64,000 nucleotides of DNA from Peptococcaceae bacterium 1198_IL3148 (GTDB lineage Bacteria > Bacillota > Desulfotomaculia > Desulfotomaculales > Desulfohalotomaculaceae): NCBI GenBank assembly GCA_036763105.1, contig JBAIYS010000004.1, forward strand, positions 1-64,000. The letters are read 5' to 3'. Below, in pieces: positions 18,734-27,023 of this stretch (the first letter of the stretch is position 1; the number at the start of each line of letters is the position of its first letter). The notes beneath the pieces are model-generated. The model did no database searches. It was not told the origin of the DNA and worked only from the letters and a program-made list of their open reading frames with translations. Both the position numbers and the translations under genes were made by a program.

Positions 18734-18798
18734 ATATTTACGATATTTTTCCTGCAGGGTAATATGTTAAAAACAATAATTAGTTGGGTGGTTAGCAA

Positions 18799-19536
18799 AT
18801 GAATCAAGTTAGATTATCTTTGGCAACTGATGAATGTTCAAAAATGTTAGAAGTGCGCCAGTCAATTCGAGATACTATACCGGTAATGTTGGGAGTAATA
18901 CCCTTTGGAATTACCTGTGGCATTATGGGCAATACCGCTGGATTAACTAATCTAGAGACCATAATGATGTCTTTACTAGTGTTTGCCGGAGCATCGCAAT
19001 TTGTTGCTATTACAATGTTGAGTGCGGGTATTACCGGTTGGGGCATTATTATTTTAACTACGTTGTTAATAAATTTAAGACACTTAATCATGGGAGCCTC
19101 TTTAGCACCTTATATGATGAAATTGCCCGTTCGCTTACAGGCTATATTGTCCTTCGGTTTGGTGGATGAATCCTATGCCCTTACAGCCAGTCGGATTAAT
19201 AGTTCTGGTTATAGTGCCTATTATCAACTTGCTTGCAGTGTAGTTCTATACATAGCCTGGGCAATAAGCACCACTATTGGTGTGATAGCTGGAAGCTATA
19301 TTAATGATCCCCTTCAGTGGGGGTTAGATATTGCCATGCCGGCTACTTTTTTAGTTTTATTGATGCCGCGCCTAGTGGATAAACAAAGTGTAGTTGTGTG
19401 TGTTATTGCTGCCGTTACTGCTGTTTTGGGGGCGCTGTATTTGCCTGGAAAATGGTATATCATTTTAGCATGCCTTTTGGGCACTGTTATAGGTGGTATG
19501 ATGGAGAGGGGAGAGGCTAATGACCATGCGGAGTGA
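18799..19536 (+). CDS. azlC: AzlC-family branched-chain amino acid exporter subunit
   Basis: A 245-residue polytopic membrane protein with about seven hydrophobic segments. It carries the AzlC hallmarks IPFGITCGIMGN (about 34-45), FAGASQFVAITML (about 74-86) and INLRHLIMGASLAP (about 97-110), the last including the conserved Arg-His pair. With AzlD it forms an exporter first described for branched-chain amino acid analogues. GGGTGG precedes the ATG. It overlaps azlD by 17 bases and is probably controlled by the divergent MocR protein. Confidence 0.93.
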   Translation: MNQVRLSLATDECSKMLEVRQSIRDTIPVMLGVIPFGITCGIMGNTAGLTNLETIMMSLLVFAGASQFVAITMLSAGITGWGIIILTTLLINLRHLIMGASLAPYMMKLPVRLQAILSFGLVDESYALTASRINSSGYSAYYQLACSVVLYIAWAISTTIGVIAGSYINDPLQWGLDIAMPATFLVLLMPRLVDKQSVVVCVIAAVTAVLGALYLPGKWYIILACLLGTVIGGMMERGEANDHAE

Positions 19537-19849
19537 AGTGTTATTAATTATACTTGGTATGGCTGCGGTAACATACTTTACTAGGTTTGGTTGTTTAGTA
19601 TTGTTTCGTTATACCGGGATACCGGCAGGTTTAAATAGGTGGCTAAAGCACATTCCCACAGCGATATTAACAGCTTTAATTGTGCCCAGTTTGTTGTTGC
19701 CAAAGGGCTACTTGGATATAACCATTCATAACCATTACTTGATAGCCGGTATTCTAGCTGCTTTAATTGCCTATAAGAGTAGAAGCATTACTGCAACGGT
19801 AGGACTAGGCATAATGGCTATGGTATCATTAAACTGGTTGTTTAATTAA
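19520..19849 (+). CDS. azlD: AzlD-family branched-chain amino acid exporter subunit
   Basis: A 109-residue small membrane protein with about four helices. AAVTYFTRFGCLVLF at residues 13-27 and the 'LKHIPTAILTALIVPSLL' helix are typical of AzlD. It starts inside the azlC end, which is the standard arrangement for this pair and indicates translational coupling. It is expected to heterodimerise with AzlC in the cytoplasmic membrane. Confidence 0.92.
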   Translation: MTMRSEVLLIILGMAAVTYFTRFGCLVLFRYTGIPAGLNRWLKHIPTAILTALIVPSLLLPKGYLDITIHNHYLIAGILAALIAYKSRSITATVGLGIMAMVSLNWLFN

Positions 19850-19876
19850 ATTGTATAGAATACAGGGGGTGCTAAG

Positions 19877-20701
19877 ATGATAAATAAACATAATATTGCC
19901 ATATTTTTGGGTGTGTTATTGATGATGGCCGCGGTTAGCTTTTTTTCAACCGTTGGCACTGACAGTGTGGTTAAAGGTCAGTTTGCAATTAATAATATAG
20001 ATAACGCTGTGGGAGAGGCCATTAAGGATCAGGGAAATGGCTATGCCGATGGTGAGTGTATTGCCGAAGGCCATATCATTCTGGACATAGAAGATAAGGG
20101 TGAATGGGTTAAAGTTTATACAATCTCCAGTGTGGGCTGGTTTGGCTTTGAAAACGGTGTCTTTACTAAGATCAGTGGCAGTGGGGCAATTCCAACAGTG
20201 ATCACATTTTCTATAAACAAAGATGGTGAATACTCATTGCATGAATATAAAGTGCCTATGGATGGAGCGGGTTATTTAGAATCAATCAAAAAGATGTTTC
20301 CCCGTAAACTACACAATAGTGTACTTAATGCCCAGGATTATTATGCAGATCTAGCAAAGCAGCAGGAAGCCCAGGCAACAGAGTACTTAAAAGTTATCGG
20401 CAGAACAGCCAAGGTTAGTGCAGATCATGTGGAAAAGCAATTGGCAAATATTAATGTAGAAGCTTCCAATAAGCTATTTGCAGAGTTTACTAAGTATGAT
20501 TCGCTACTTAATAATTGTCCCTATTGGTTGGGAACTAAAGAAATGGTTGAGAACGGAGTTAGATATATTTATGAAACGGCACAGCGTAAATCAGAGGATG
20601 GTTATGATATTATTACTTTTAAAAAATCCAAAGAAGATGGAACCGTTGTGGAGGAAAGGTGCTATAAAATAGTGGGGAATGAAATCCAACTTATAAAATA
20701 A
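19877..20701 (+). CDS. Membrane-anchored protein resembling BlaR1-type extracellular domains
   Basis: A 274-residue protein with one N-terminal transmembrane segment or uncleaved signal (about 7-27) and a long extracytoplasmic part. The core (EGHIILDIEDKGEWVKVYTI, GWFGFENGVFTKISGSGAIP, then VITFSINKDGEYSLHEYKVP and the later SIKKMFP) resembles the C-terminal sensor region found in many Firmicute M56/BlaR1-like proteins. There is no M56 peptidase HExxH domain here, nor a BlaI partner. It follows azlD by 27 bp behind AGGGGGTG and may be co-transcribed. Its function is unknown. Confidence 0.6.
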   Translation: MINKHNIAIFLGVLLMMAAVSFFSTVGTDSVVKGQFAINNIDNAVGEAIKDQGNGYADGECIAEGHIILDIEDKGEWVKVYTISSVGWFGFENGVFTKISGSGAIPTVITFSINKDGEYSLHEYKVPMDGAGYLESIKKMFPRKLHNSVLNAQDYYADLAKQQEAQATEYLKVIGRTAKVSADHVEKQLANINVEASNKLFAEFTKYDSLLNNCPYWLGTKEMVENGVRYIYETAQRKSEDGYDIITFKKSKEDGTVVEERCYKIVGNEIQLIK

Positions 20702-20738
20702 GGCTTACAATAAGGGGTTAACCCTTACGCAAGCCTTT
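20700..20738. terminator. Convergent terminator overlapping the RsmF-like gene end
   Basis: AAGGCTT (20700-20706) pairs with AAGCCTT (20731-20737), and an inner AAGGG/CCCTT stem extends the hairpin. It lies between two converging genes and includes the last codons of the minus-strand gene. There is no strong U run. Confidence 0.5.
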
Positions 20739-22085
20739 GGGATAAAAGTTTTTTACCGTTCCCTTTACCTCTTTGCCCCAGCCAAGGCTAAAGCCTGCCA
20801 TTGTCACCACTATCCAACCTCTGTCGTCGTCGGCTGGCAGGGTTTCACCCTTTATATATTTTTTCCACAAGTCTTCCTCCATTGAAAGATCAAAAGTATT
20901 TTTAATCTCCTGTTGCTTTAAGGCCATAGCCAATGCATGGTTTGGTTCAAAGCGATTTTTCTTTAATGTGCCCAAGTGCAGGCCACTGCGGACAATTTTT
21001 AACCCGACTAACGGTGGACAATCGTTGGGCAAAGCATAAAGTTGATCTTTAAAGGCAATAATTGGTTGGTCAATGGTTATATTTAAAAACTTAGTCTCAA
21101 ATTCTTGGTAGAATTTTATTTGCTCTTTAGTGGCATTGGCTGTGGCTGGTTTTCCCTGCCATGTGGGGGTTGCGCCGGTTTTGAGCATTTTAGCCACAAA
21201 ATGACCTTCACCCTTTAGCCTATGGGGCCACAGCCGTGCTGTATTAACAATTGTTTCGGTATGGTGTTTTGTCCATTGAACCATTCCTGGTTCAATGCCA
21301 AAATTTTTCTCTATTGGTAACAACTTAAAATCTGGGTGCCTTTCTAAGAAGGCTTCAATACTTTGCTCGTTTTCCTCAGGAGAAAATGTGCAAGTAGAAT
21401 AAACCAAAATACCGCCTTCTTTTAGCATTAGGTAAGCAGATTCTAAAATATCCCTTTGCATGCTGGCGCAGTGACTGACATAGTCACAGTTCCAGTACTG
21501 CATGGCTTCTGGGTCCTTGCGGAACATACCCTCTCCAGAGCAGGGGGCATCCACTAGGATTTTGTCAAAGTACCCCGGAAATTTAACAGCTAACCGTTCA
21601 GGGGATTCGTTGGTGACAACGCAGTTGGTAACTCCTAAACGTTCAATGTTTTCTGAAAGGGCCTTTACCCTTTTAGGGTGAATTTCGTTTGATATTAGTA
21701 ACCCACTGTTGTTCATTAAAGCGGCTAAATGGGTTGATTTGCCTCCTGGGGCGGCACATAGATCTAGCACCTTTTCATCGGATTTAGGAGCCACCACCTC
21801 AGCCACTAGCATAGCACTTGGTTCTTGAATATAATATAATCCGGCATGATGAAAGGGGTGTTTGCCTGGTTGATCCTCAGCGTGATAATAAAAACCAGTG
21901 GGGCAGAAGGGTACCGATTCGAGGTCCCAGGGGGCTATGTTAAGGAACTTATCTTTGAAGATTTTCAGCGGGTTAATTCGTAAACCGCTAACCTTCCCCT
22001 CTTTATATGATGAAAAAAATTTTTCTGCATCCTGTTGCAACAGATCATTTATTTTATTTACAAAGTCCAGTGGTAAGTTCACCAA
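20718..22085 (-). CDS. RsmF/RsmB-family rRNA (cytosine-C5) methyltransferase
   Basis: A 455-residue SAM-dependent NOL1/NOP2/Sun-family enzyme expected to form m5C in rRNA. Motif I is LDLCAAPGGKSTHLAA, motif IV is the DAPCSGEGMFRKDPEA segment with the first catalytic Cys, and motif VI is STCTFSPEENE with the second Cys. The C-terminal part (about 300-455) matches the RsmF-specific first C-terminal/PUA-like region found in Gram-positive members. The start is TTG at 22085 or GTG three bases later, behind GAAAGGAG. The exact target cytosine cannot be read from sequence. Confidence 0.9.
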   Translation of the reverse strand: MVNLPLDFVNKINDLLQQDAEKFFSSYKEGKVSGLRINPLKIFKDKFLNIAPWDLESVPFCPTGFYYHAEDQPGKHPFHHAGLYYIQEPSAMLVAEVVAPKSDEKVLDLCAAPGGKSTHLAALMNNSGLLISNEIHPKRVKALSENIERLGVTNCVVTNESPERLAVKFPGYFDKILVDAPCSGEGMFRKDPEAMQYWNCDYVSHCASMQRDILESAYLMLKEGGILVYSTCTFSPEENEQSIEAFLERHPDFKLLPIEKNFGIEPGMVQWTKHHTETIVNTARLWPHRLKGEGHFVAKMLKTGATPTWQGKPATANATKEQIKFYQEFETKFLNITIDQPIIAFKDQLYALPNDCPPLVGLKIVRSGLHLGTLKKNRFEPNHALAMALKQQEIKNTFDLSMEEDLWKKYIKGETLPADDDRGWIVVTMAGFSLGWGKEVKGTVKNFYPKGLRKG

Positions 22086-22125
22086 TTGTGCTCCTTTCAG
22101 AGAATATCTCTCATGGTTATATTAA

Positions 22126-22497
22126 TTATTTATCTTCTAGCTTGTCATAAATCTTATCTTTATAATAATCAATGTTACAGTTTATTTGTCTCTTTTCCAT
22201 TAACATATTAAACCGCAATACCTTTTCATTTAATCTTTTCTTTAGGCCATTCTTTTTTTCGTTATCATAACAGCAGTTAATGAGATCTTGCAGCGTTACT
22301 ATATCTTTTTTTAATTGAATTTCTTCCGGCAAAACATTGGAGTTTTTTAGTATTTTATAGCCAGCTCGTAAATCTGCGGGTACATGGGATAAGTCTTCTA
22401 ATATTAATGGTTGGCCTTTATTGGGCAGGTTGTCTAACTCACCTTTTTCCATCGCTTCACGAATTTTACTTTCCGCAATCATGGTAATTACGTCCAC
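22126..22497 (-). CDS. DUF1992 (DnaJ-homologue subfamily C) protein
   Basis: A 123-residue cytoplasmic protein. The DUF1992 signature is clear: IAESKIREAMEKGELDNLPN at residues 7-26, then GKGQPL-like 'KGQPLILEDLSHVPADLRAG' and ILKNSNVLPEEIQLKK. The rest is helical and basic. The family is also called DnaJ homologue subfamily C member 28-like, but no J domain is present and its role is unknown. The start is GTG at 22497 behind AAGGTGAT. It lies 40 bp upstream of the methyltransferase gene in the same direction, so an operon is possible. Confidence 0.88.
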   Translation of the reverse strand: MDVITMIAESKIREAMEKGELDNLPNKGQPLILEDLSHVPADLRAGYKILKNSNVLPEEIQLKKDIVTLQDLINCCYDNEKKNGLKKRLNEKVLRFNMLMEKRQINCNIDYYKDKIYDKLEDK

Positions 22498-22710
22498 TTT
22501 AAATCACCTTCCAATTACTAATAAATATTCATTTGTTATGGACTAATTCCTCCTTAGTTTCGCTCAGTATAGTTATTATTTGTTATTAAGAAAATTTAGA
22601 TTTCACTCAAAATTACTAATCGTGGAACTTTGGGTGAAAGTATTTACTTTCACAAGCCTAAGTAATATTATAAGTTTAATAAATAACTGATTAATCAAGG
22701 GGGTTATATT

Positions 22711-22833
22711 ATGAATAAAAAGGGACTTTGGTATCCGATACAAACACTGCCACTGAAAAAAGAGCTTAATGCTAAGGACGACAACAAAACGGGAAAATGG
22801 TATCCCATACAAACCCTAGGTTCTAAGAAGTGA
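22711..22833 (+). CDS. Small peptide with duplicated WYPIQTL motif (40 aa)
   Basis: ATG at 22711, behind AAGGGGG, opens 40 codons. WYPIQTL occurs twice, at residues 7-13 and 30-36, each preceded by a short GLW or GKW context and followed by basic residues. The linker is charged (KKELNAKDDNKTG). The nucleotide sequences of the two copies differ at synonymous positions (CCGATACAAACACTG versus CCCATACAAACCCTA), which points to selection on the peptide. There is no signal peptide or transmembrane segment. It is isolated between two minus-strand genes with its own terminator. I do not recognise the family. Confidence 0.65.
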   Translation: MNKKGLWYPIQTLPLKKELNAKDDNKTGKWYPIQTLGSKK

Positions 22834-22857
22834 TTATTATACAGATACCTCCTCTAT

Positions 22858-22894
22858 AAATTACAGCCTTGGCAGATGCCAAGGCTGTAATTTT
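22858..22894. terminator. Bidirectional terminator
   Basis: TTACAGCCTTGGC at 22861-22873 pairs perfectly with GCCAAGGCTGTAA at 22878-22890 around AGAT, with A-rich and T-rich flanks. It serves both the WYPIQTL peptide gene and the converging acyltransferase gene. Confidence 0.85.
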
Positions 22895-22897
22895 AGA

Positions 22898-23620
22898 TTA
22901 AAGATCATGTTGTAAATTAGCAGCAATTTTATCTCTTATTATTGTAGATAAACCAGCTTGCTCCTCTTTGGATAGATTATATACATAAATTGGTTCACCA
23001 ACCACAATTTTTACATGGGTTGGTTTCATAATGAAACCGTTTTGTTCTAAAATTTTATAAGAACCATTTATTGTTACTGGAACAATGGGCACTTGAGACT
23101 TCAGGGCTAGTTTCATGCTACCGGGCTTAAACTGTCCCATGGTGGGCCCTTTGCTTCTTGTTCCTTCGGGAAATAGTACCATGCTTTTACCATTTTTTAA
23201 GTGCTCAATCCCTTTTTGAATTGCTTTCATCGATTGGCGAACGTTACTGCGATCCATAAAAACGCAATTTATTTTATCCATCCAGAGGTTAACAATGGGT
23301 AATTTTTTCAATTCAACCTTGGCAATAAAACCTTTGGGTTTATTTATGTAACCAATTAATAAAGGAATATCGAAATTTCCCTGATGGTTGCTGATAAATA
23401 ACACGTTGCGTTGGGGTATGTTCTCCAGGCCATGAATTTCTACTGTTGAACCTGTCAATTTAATTAATGATTTGGCCCAATGGGTGGCAATTTTTGTAGT
23501 CCTTTGTTCAGCCAGTTGATACTGGTTGGTTTTTATTAATCGGTTAACCCTTAACAGCGGTCCCAAAGAGTAGAGCATGTATAACACAAAATAAATAAAC
23601 CAGATTACTGTGCGAAACAT
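22898..23620 (-). CDS. plsC: 1-acyl-sn-glycerol-3-phosphate acyltransferase (PlsC family)
   Basis: A 240-residue membrane-associated enzyme that converts lysophosphatidic acid to phosphatidic acid in phospholipid synthesis. A hydrophobic N-terminal segment (about 4-22) is followed by motif I NHQGNFD (the HX4D catalytic pair, near residue 78-84), an arginine motif in CVFMDRSNVRQS, motif III FPEGTRSKGPTMGQF and a PIVPVTINGSY motif IV. AGGAG precedes the ATG. A strong terminator follows. The acyl donor preference cannot be judged. Confidence 0.92.
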   Translation of the reverse strand: MFRTVIWFIYFVLYMLYSLGPLLRVNRLIKTNQYQLAEQRTTKIATHWAKSLIKLTGSTVEIHGLENIPQRNVLFISNHQGNFDIPLLIGYINKPKGFIAKVELKKLPIVNLWMDKINCVFMDRSNVRQSMKAIQKGIEHLKNGKSMVLFPEGTRSKGPTMGQFKPGSMKLALKSQVPIVPVTINGSYKILEQNGFIMKPTHVKIVVGEPIYVYNLSKEEQAGLSTIIRDKIAANLQHDL

Positions 23621-23657
23621 CCAATCAACTCCTTAAGCAGATAATTGTATTTTATCA

Positions 23658-23685
23658 TAAAAAAACCTCCTTCAGCGAAGGAGGC
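23658..23685 (-). terminator. Rho-independent terminator of the YkgJ-family gene
   Basis: On the minus strand CCTCCTT/AAGGAGG (arms at 23666-23672 and 23678-23684) is followed by seven T. Confidence 0.85.
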
Positions 23686-23698
23686 GTTCACATTTTTA

Positions 23699-24442
23699 TT
23701 AAAATTCGTAACTGCTGGCTTTGGTCACTATTGGGGCCAACAGTTCTTTAGTGCCTTGATCGGCAAATTCTTTCATAATTTTTAGCTTCCGTGCCCTTGA
23801 ACCATCGCCCAAAACGGTATTCATCAAGTGAACGGGATAGGGCAACATGGTGCCTTCACTATCAACTAATTGTTCTGGAAAAAATCTAGCGTCAAGCTTA
23901 CCCACTTGGCTGGCAACACCTGCCAAGGTGTCCTTTTTAATTCGTTTTCTGGTTTGGTTTCGTACGTTACCGCACCATGGCAAAACTCCATTGGCAATTT
24001 CTTCCGGGACCTTAATTTGATAATCGTCCCACAGTTTTTGGGCCAGAAGATTTAAGCCACGGTTGCGGTCGCCTATTTCAAATTCTTTTTTGCTTACTAA
24101 ACCGTAAAAACGGCAGGTTAAAGGACGCACCTCATATATCATGCATTTATTGTCTTGTCCAATAAAGGGGCATGTTTGATTTTGGTCTACCAGTTCTAAA
24201 TAAAAATATTCTGCAGAGCGGGTTAAAAATTCTGACCAATAATCTTTTAAATTGTCCCGAACATATTTGTACATATTTAAATATTCTATGAAAAAGGCCG
24301 GTGGACTGCCCCAATTACAACAGGAGGCACAATTTTTACAAGAGGTTTTAGGCAGTTGATCGTATGTTTTTTGCAATTCGGTAAATAAATTGTTTTGTTC
24401 AGCTACTCTGAGGGCGTTGTAAAGTTCTATTGTAGGTAGCAT
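23699..24442 (-). CDS. YkgJ-family cysteine-cluster protein
   Basis: A 247-residue protein. The Cys-rich N-terminal domain holds CKNCASCC (about 32-39) and, further on, CPFIGQDNKCMIYEVRPLTC, the UPF0153/YkgJ pattern thought to bind zinc or an Fe-S cluster. A later Cys is in LPWCGNVR. The remaining C-terminal region is poorly characterised. The ATG at 24442 sits behind AAAGGAG; a GTG/ATG-type start ten codons upstream is possible but has no site. It is monocistronic. Biochemical role unknown. Confidence 0.85.
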   Translation of the reverse strand: MLPTIELYNALRVAEQNNLFTELQKTYDQLPKTSCKNCASCCNWGSPPAFFIEYLNMYKYVRDNLKDYWSEFLTRSAEYFYLELVDQNQTCPFIGQDNKCMIYEVRPLTCRFYGLVSKKEFEIGDRNRGLNLLAQKLWDDYQIKVPEEIANGVLPWCGNVRNQTRKRIKKDTLAGVASQVGKLDARFFPEQLVDSEGTMLPYPVHLMNTVLGDGSRARKLKIMKEFADQGTKELLAPIVTKASSYEF

Positions 24443-24609
24443 TGGTTTCAGCTCCTTTGTTAATATTTTCACTTGCCTTCATTATAACAAATAATACTAA
24501 TAATGGCGATGGTTTCGGATGAGAATTGTTTTGTTTAGTATTGTTGGATTTAGTGAAATACATTACAATATACTATATCAACCTGGGTAGGAAAGAGGGG
24601 TGACATTTA

Positions 24610-26298
24610 ATGTGGGGAAATATTGCCCTTAACTTGGTTGGCGGCATGGGCCTGTTGCTCTATGGTATGTACATTATGAGTGAAGGCCTACAAAAAATAG
24701 CAGGACTAAAACTGCGGACAGTATTAAGCACATTAACTCAAAACAGGTTAGTTGGTTTATTAATTGGTGCCATTGTGACTATTATATTTCAAAGTAGTAC
24801 AGCAACCACTGTTATTTTAGTGGGTTTGACCAGTGCTTCTATTATTTCATTGCGACAAACATTACCAGTGATTCTTGGCTCAGATATCGGCACTACGGTA
24901 ACAGCCCAGTTAATTGCGTTAAAGGTGACGGAGATTGCCTTGCCCATTGTTGGTATTGGTGCAACCATAATTTTCTTTTGTAAACGGGAAAAGTACAAAA
25001 GAATTGGTCAGGTATTAATTGGCTTTGGTTTGTTGTTTTTAGGTCTGAAAATTATGTCAGATACAATGTACCCGCTACGGGATGATCCTTTCTTTAAAGA
25101 TATGTTAATGCAAATGAGTAATTGGCCACTGTTGGCAATGGTGCTGGCAGCTATTTTTACCTTTTTAATGCACAGCAGCGCCGCCACCATTGGTATCATT
25201 ATGGTTTTGGCCATGCAGGGTTTAGTGTCGATACACTCAGCAGTTTATCTATTGTTTGGTGCCAATATCGGTACATCTTTTACTGCAGTACTCTCCAGCT
25301 TAGGCTCTACCAGAGAAGCCCAGCGGGTGGCTTTGGCCCACTTTATGTTTAAATTTGCCGGTGTATTGTTATTTTTACCCTTTGTGAGCTTATTTGCAGA
25401 TTTGGTTACATGGATTACCCCTAATTCTCCGGGCTTTCAAGTGGCCAACGTGCACACAATTTTTAATATCAGTGTGGCGCTGATCTTTTTACCGTTCACT
25501 GCCAAATTTGCTAAGTTGCTGGAGTTTATTGTGCCAGAAAAACAAACAACTTCCCAGGAAATCAGGCCAAAGTACTTGGATGAGTCATTAATAACAACTC
25601 CATCAATAGCCATTGGTATGGCCCAGAAAGAAATAATGCGCATCACCGATCTAGTTACGGATATGGTAATGCGGTGTGACAATTTATTTAAGCAGTATAC
25701 CGAAACCTTAGCCGAAGAGGTGTTAGATAAAGAGGACAAGGTAGATATGTTATCTGAGGCCACCAATGTTTATCTTACAAAATTAATGCGTCAACCGCTA
25801 TCTAAAGAAGAATTTAACCAATGTATGGGTTTTGTCAACATTGTTAAAGATTACGAGCATATTGGTGATGTGATTGAGAAAAACATTATTTACTTGGCTG
25901 AAAGCAAGCATGCAAACAATAGCGAATTCTCACCGGATGGTCATCGCGAGATCACCGTCATGTTGCATAAATTGATTGAGATGTTACAGGTGGTAAATAC
26001 AGCCATTGTTACTAACAATTGTTACTTAACAGAGCGGGCTAAAGAGCTGCACGAGGAAATTGTGGACATGGAATTTAGATTTAGAATGAGCCACTTTGCC
26101 AGGATGCAAATGGGTGGTAAAGAGAGTGAAAACACCAGCTCGATTTTTCTAGATTTAATTAACTCTTACCTAAGGATTGCTGATCACTTAAACAATGTAA
26201 CCATTTCCCTTGCCGATGAAGTATCTTGTACTTGGCAAGATGAGGTAGAACTTATCTATGGTCCCAACAGTTGTCCAGTTAAACAACCTGAAGATTAA
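24610..26298 (+). CDS. Na+/phosphate cotransporter family protein with PhoU-like domain
   Basis: A 562-residue protein. The N-terminal part (about 1-310) has eight or more hydrophobic segments with the two inverted Na/Pi repeats marked by QSSTATTVILVGL (about 60) and HSSAATIGIIMV (about 187); both include the GANIGT or GSDIGTT signature. The C-terminal part (about 335-555) is a soluble helical PhoU-like domain (EVLDKEDKVDMLSEATN, YEHIGDVIEKNI). It imports inorganic phosphate driven by sodium. The start follows AGAGGGGTGAC. An independent terminator follows. Confidence 0.93.
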   Translation: MWGNIALNLVGGMGLLLYGMYIMSEGLQKIAGLKLRTVLSTLTQNRLVGLLIGAIVTIIFQSSTATTVILVGLTSASIISLRQTLPVILGSDIGTTVTAQLIALKVTEIALPIVGIGATIIFFCKREKYKRIGQVLIGFGLLFLGLKIMSDTMYPLRDDPFFKDMLMQMSNWPLLAMVLAAIFTFLMHSSAATIGIIMVLAMQGLVSIHSAVYLLFGANIGTSFTAVLSSLGSTREAQRVALAHFMFKFAGVLLFLPFVSLFADLVTWITPNSPGFQVANVHTIFNISVALIFLPFTAKFAKLLEFIVPEKQTTSQEIRPKYLDESLITTPSIAIGMAQKEIMRITDLVTDMVMRCDNLFKQYTETLAEEVLDKEDKVDMLSEATNVYLTKLMRQPLSKEEFNQCMGFVNIVKDYEHIGDVIEKNIIYLAESKHANNSEFSPDGHREITVMLHKLIEMLQVVNTAIVTNNCYLTERAKELHEEIVDMEFRFRMSHFARMQMGGKESENTSSIFLDLINSYLRIADHLNNVTISLADEVSCTWQDEVELIYGPNSCPVKQPED

Positions 26299-26307
26299 AT
26301 TAGTTTT

Positions 26308-26346
26308 AAAAGGGCTGTTGCAAAACTTTGCAACAGCCCCTTTTCT
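26308..26346 (+). terminator. Rho-independent terminator after the Na/Pi cotransporter
   Basis: AGGGCTGTTGCAAA pairs with TTTGCAACAGCCCCT around a 3-nt loop, followed by TTTTCTTT. Confidence 0.9.
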
Positions 26347-26397
26347 TTGTACTTTTAACCAAGTCGTTGTCATAGTTTTTTACTGGAGGGATGAATT

Positions 26398-26952
26398 TTG
26401 ATAAAAAGGTATAGTAGCGTATGCTTATTAATTTTGTTACTGGGTGGATTCCTTTGGTACTATCATTCACATAGCGCTTTAACAACCACAGCATACTATA
26501 ATCTTTCCTTTACAAACCAAGAGCAATACAGTGATCACATGGTGGAGTTTACTTATCCTGCCAACTGGCAACTGGAACAGCAAAGGGTTGACGGGGATGA
26601 AATTTTGCATCATGTCAGTTATCGTGAACTTAATAAGCAGGTGATGGGGTATGTACAGGTATGGGCGGCAATAAAACCGCTGCCGCAATTTTTGCAAGAG
26701 AGTCGCCATAGCCCTGCTGACACCACAGACTACATTGATTTTTCAATGAAACAGTTAAAGGACAACCAATATCAAGGCTATTTGCTAGCTTACCAAAGAG
26801 ATGGGGTGCAAAATAGTTTTGTGGCCCGCGAGTATTTTTTTGAGCATAACCAGCGAATTTATCGAATCAGTTTATTTGTGGCTAAAGATGCTTGGGGCGA
26901 TTATTATCAACAGGTATTTGATCAAATGATTACATCTTTTAAAATCTATTAA
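26398..26952 (+). CDS. Membrane-anchored PsbP-like protein
   Basis: A 184-residue protein with one N-terminal hydrophobic segment (about 8-22) that probably anchors it outside the membrane. The rest has the layout of PsbP/PsbP-like folds: FTYPANWQLEQQRVD early, a central QVWAAIKPLPQFL strand-helix, and a C-terminal REYFFEHNQRIYRISLFVA followed by FDQMITSFKIY. This resembles clostridial 'PsbP-related' proteins of unknown role. The start codon is TTG behind CTGGAGGGATG. It stands alone between two terminators. Confidence 0.6.
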   Translation: MIKRYSSVCLLILLLGGFLWYYHSHSALTTTAYYNLSFTNQEQYSDHMVEFTYPANWQLEQQRVDGDEILHHVSYRELNKQVMGYVQVWAAIKPLPQFLQESRHSPADTTDYIDFSMKQLKDNQYQGYLLAYQRDGVQNSFVAREYFFEHNQRIYRISLFVAKDAWGDYYQQVFDQMITSFKIY

Positions 26953-26982
26953 GTTTTATATTAGTTTCCTATCTTTGATTAA

Positions 26983-27017
26983 AAAAATGGCTGTTGCGAA
27001 AAGCAACAGCCATTTTT
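26983..27017. terminator. Bidirectional terminator
   Basis: AAAAATGGCTGTTGC (ending 26997) pairs perfectly with GCAACAGCCATTTTT (27003-27017), with A and T tracts on both sides. It lies between two converging genes. Confidence 0.9.
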
Positions 27018-27023
27018 AGTTCA

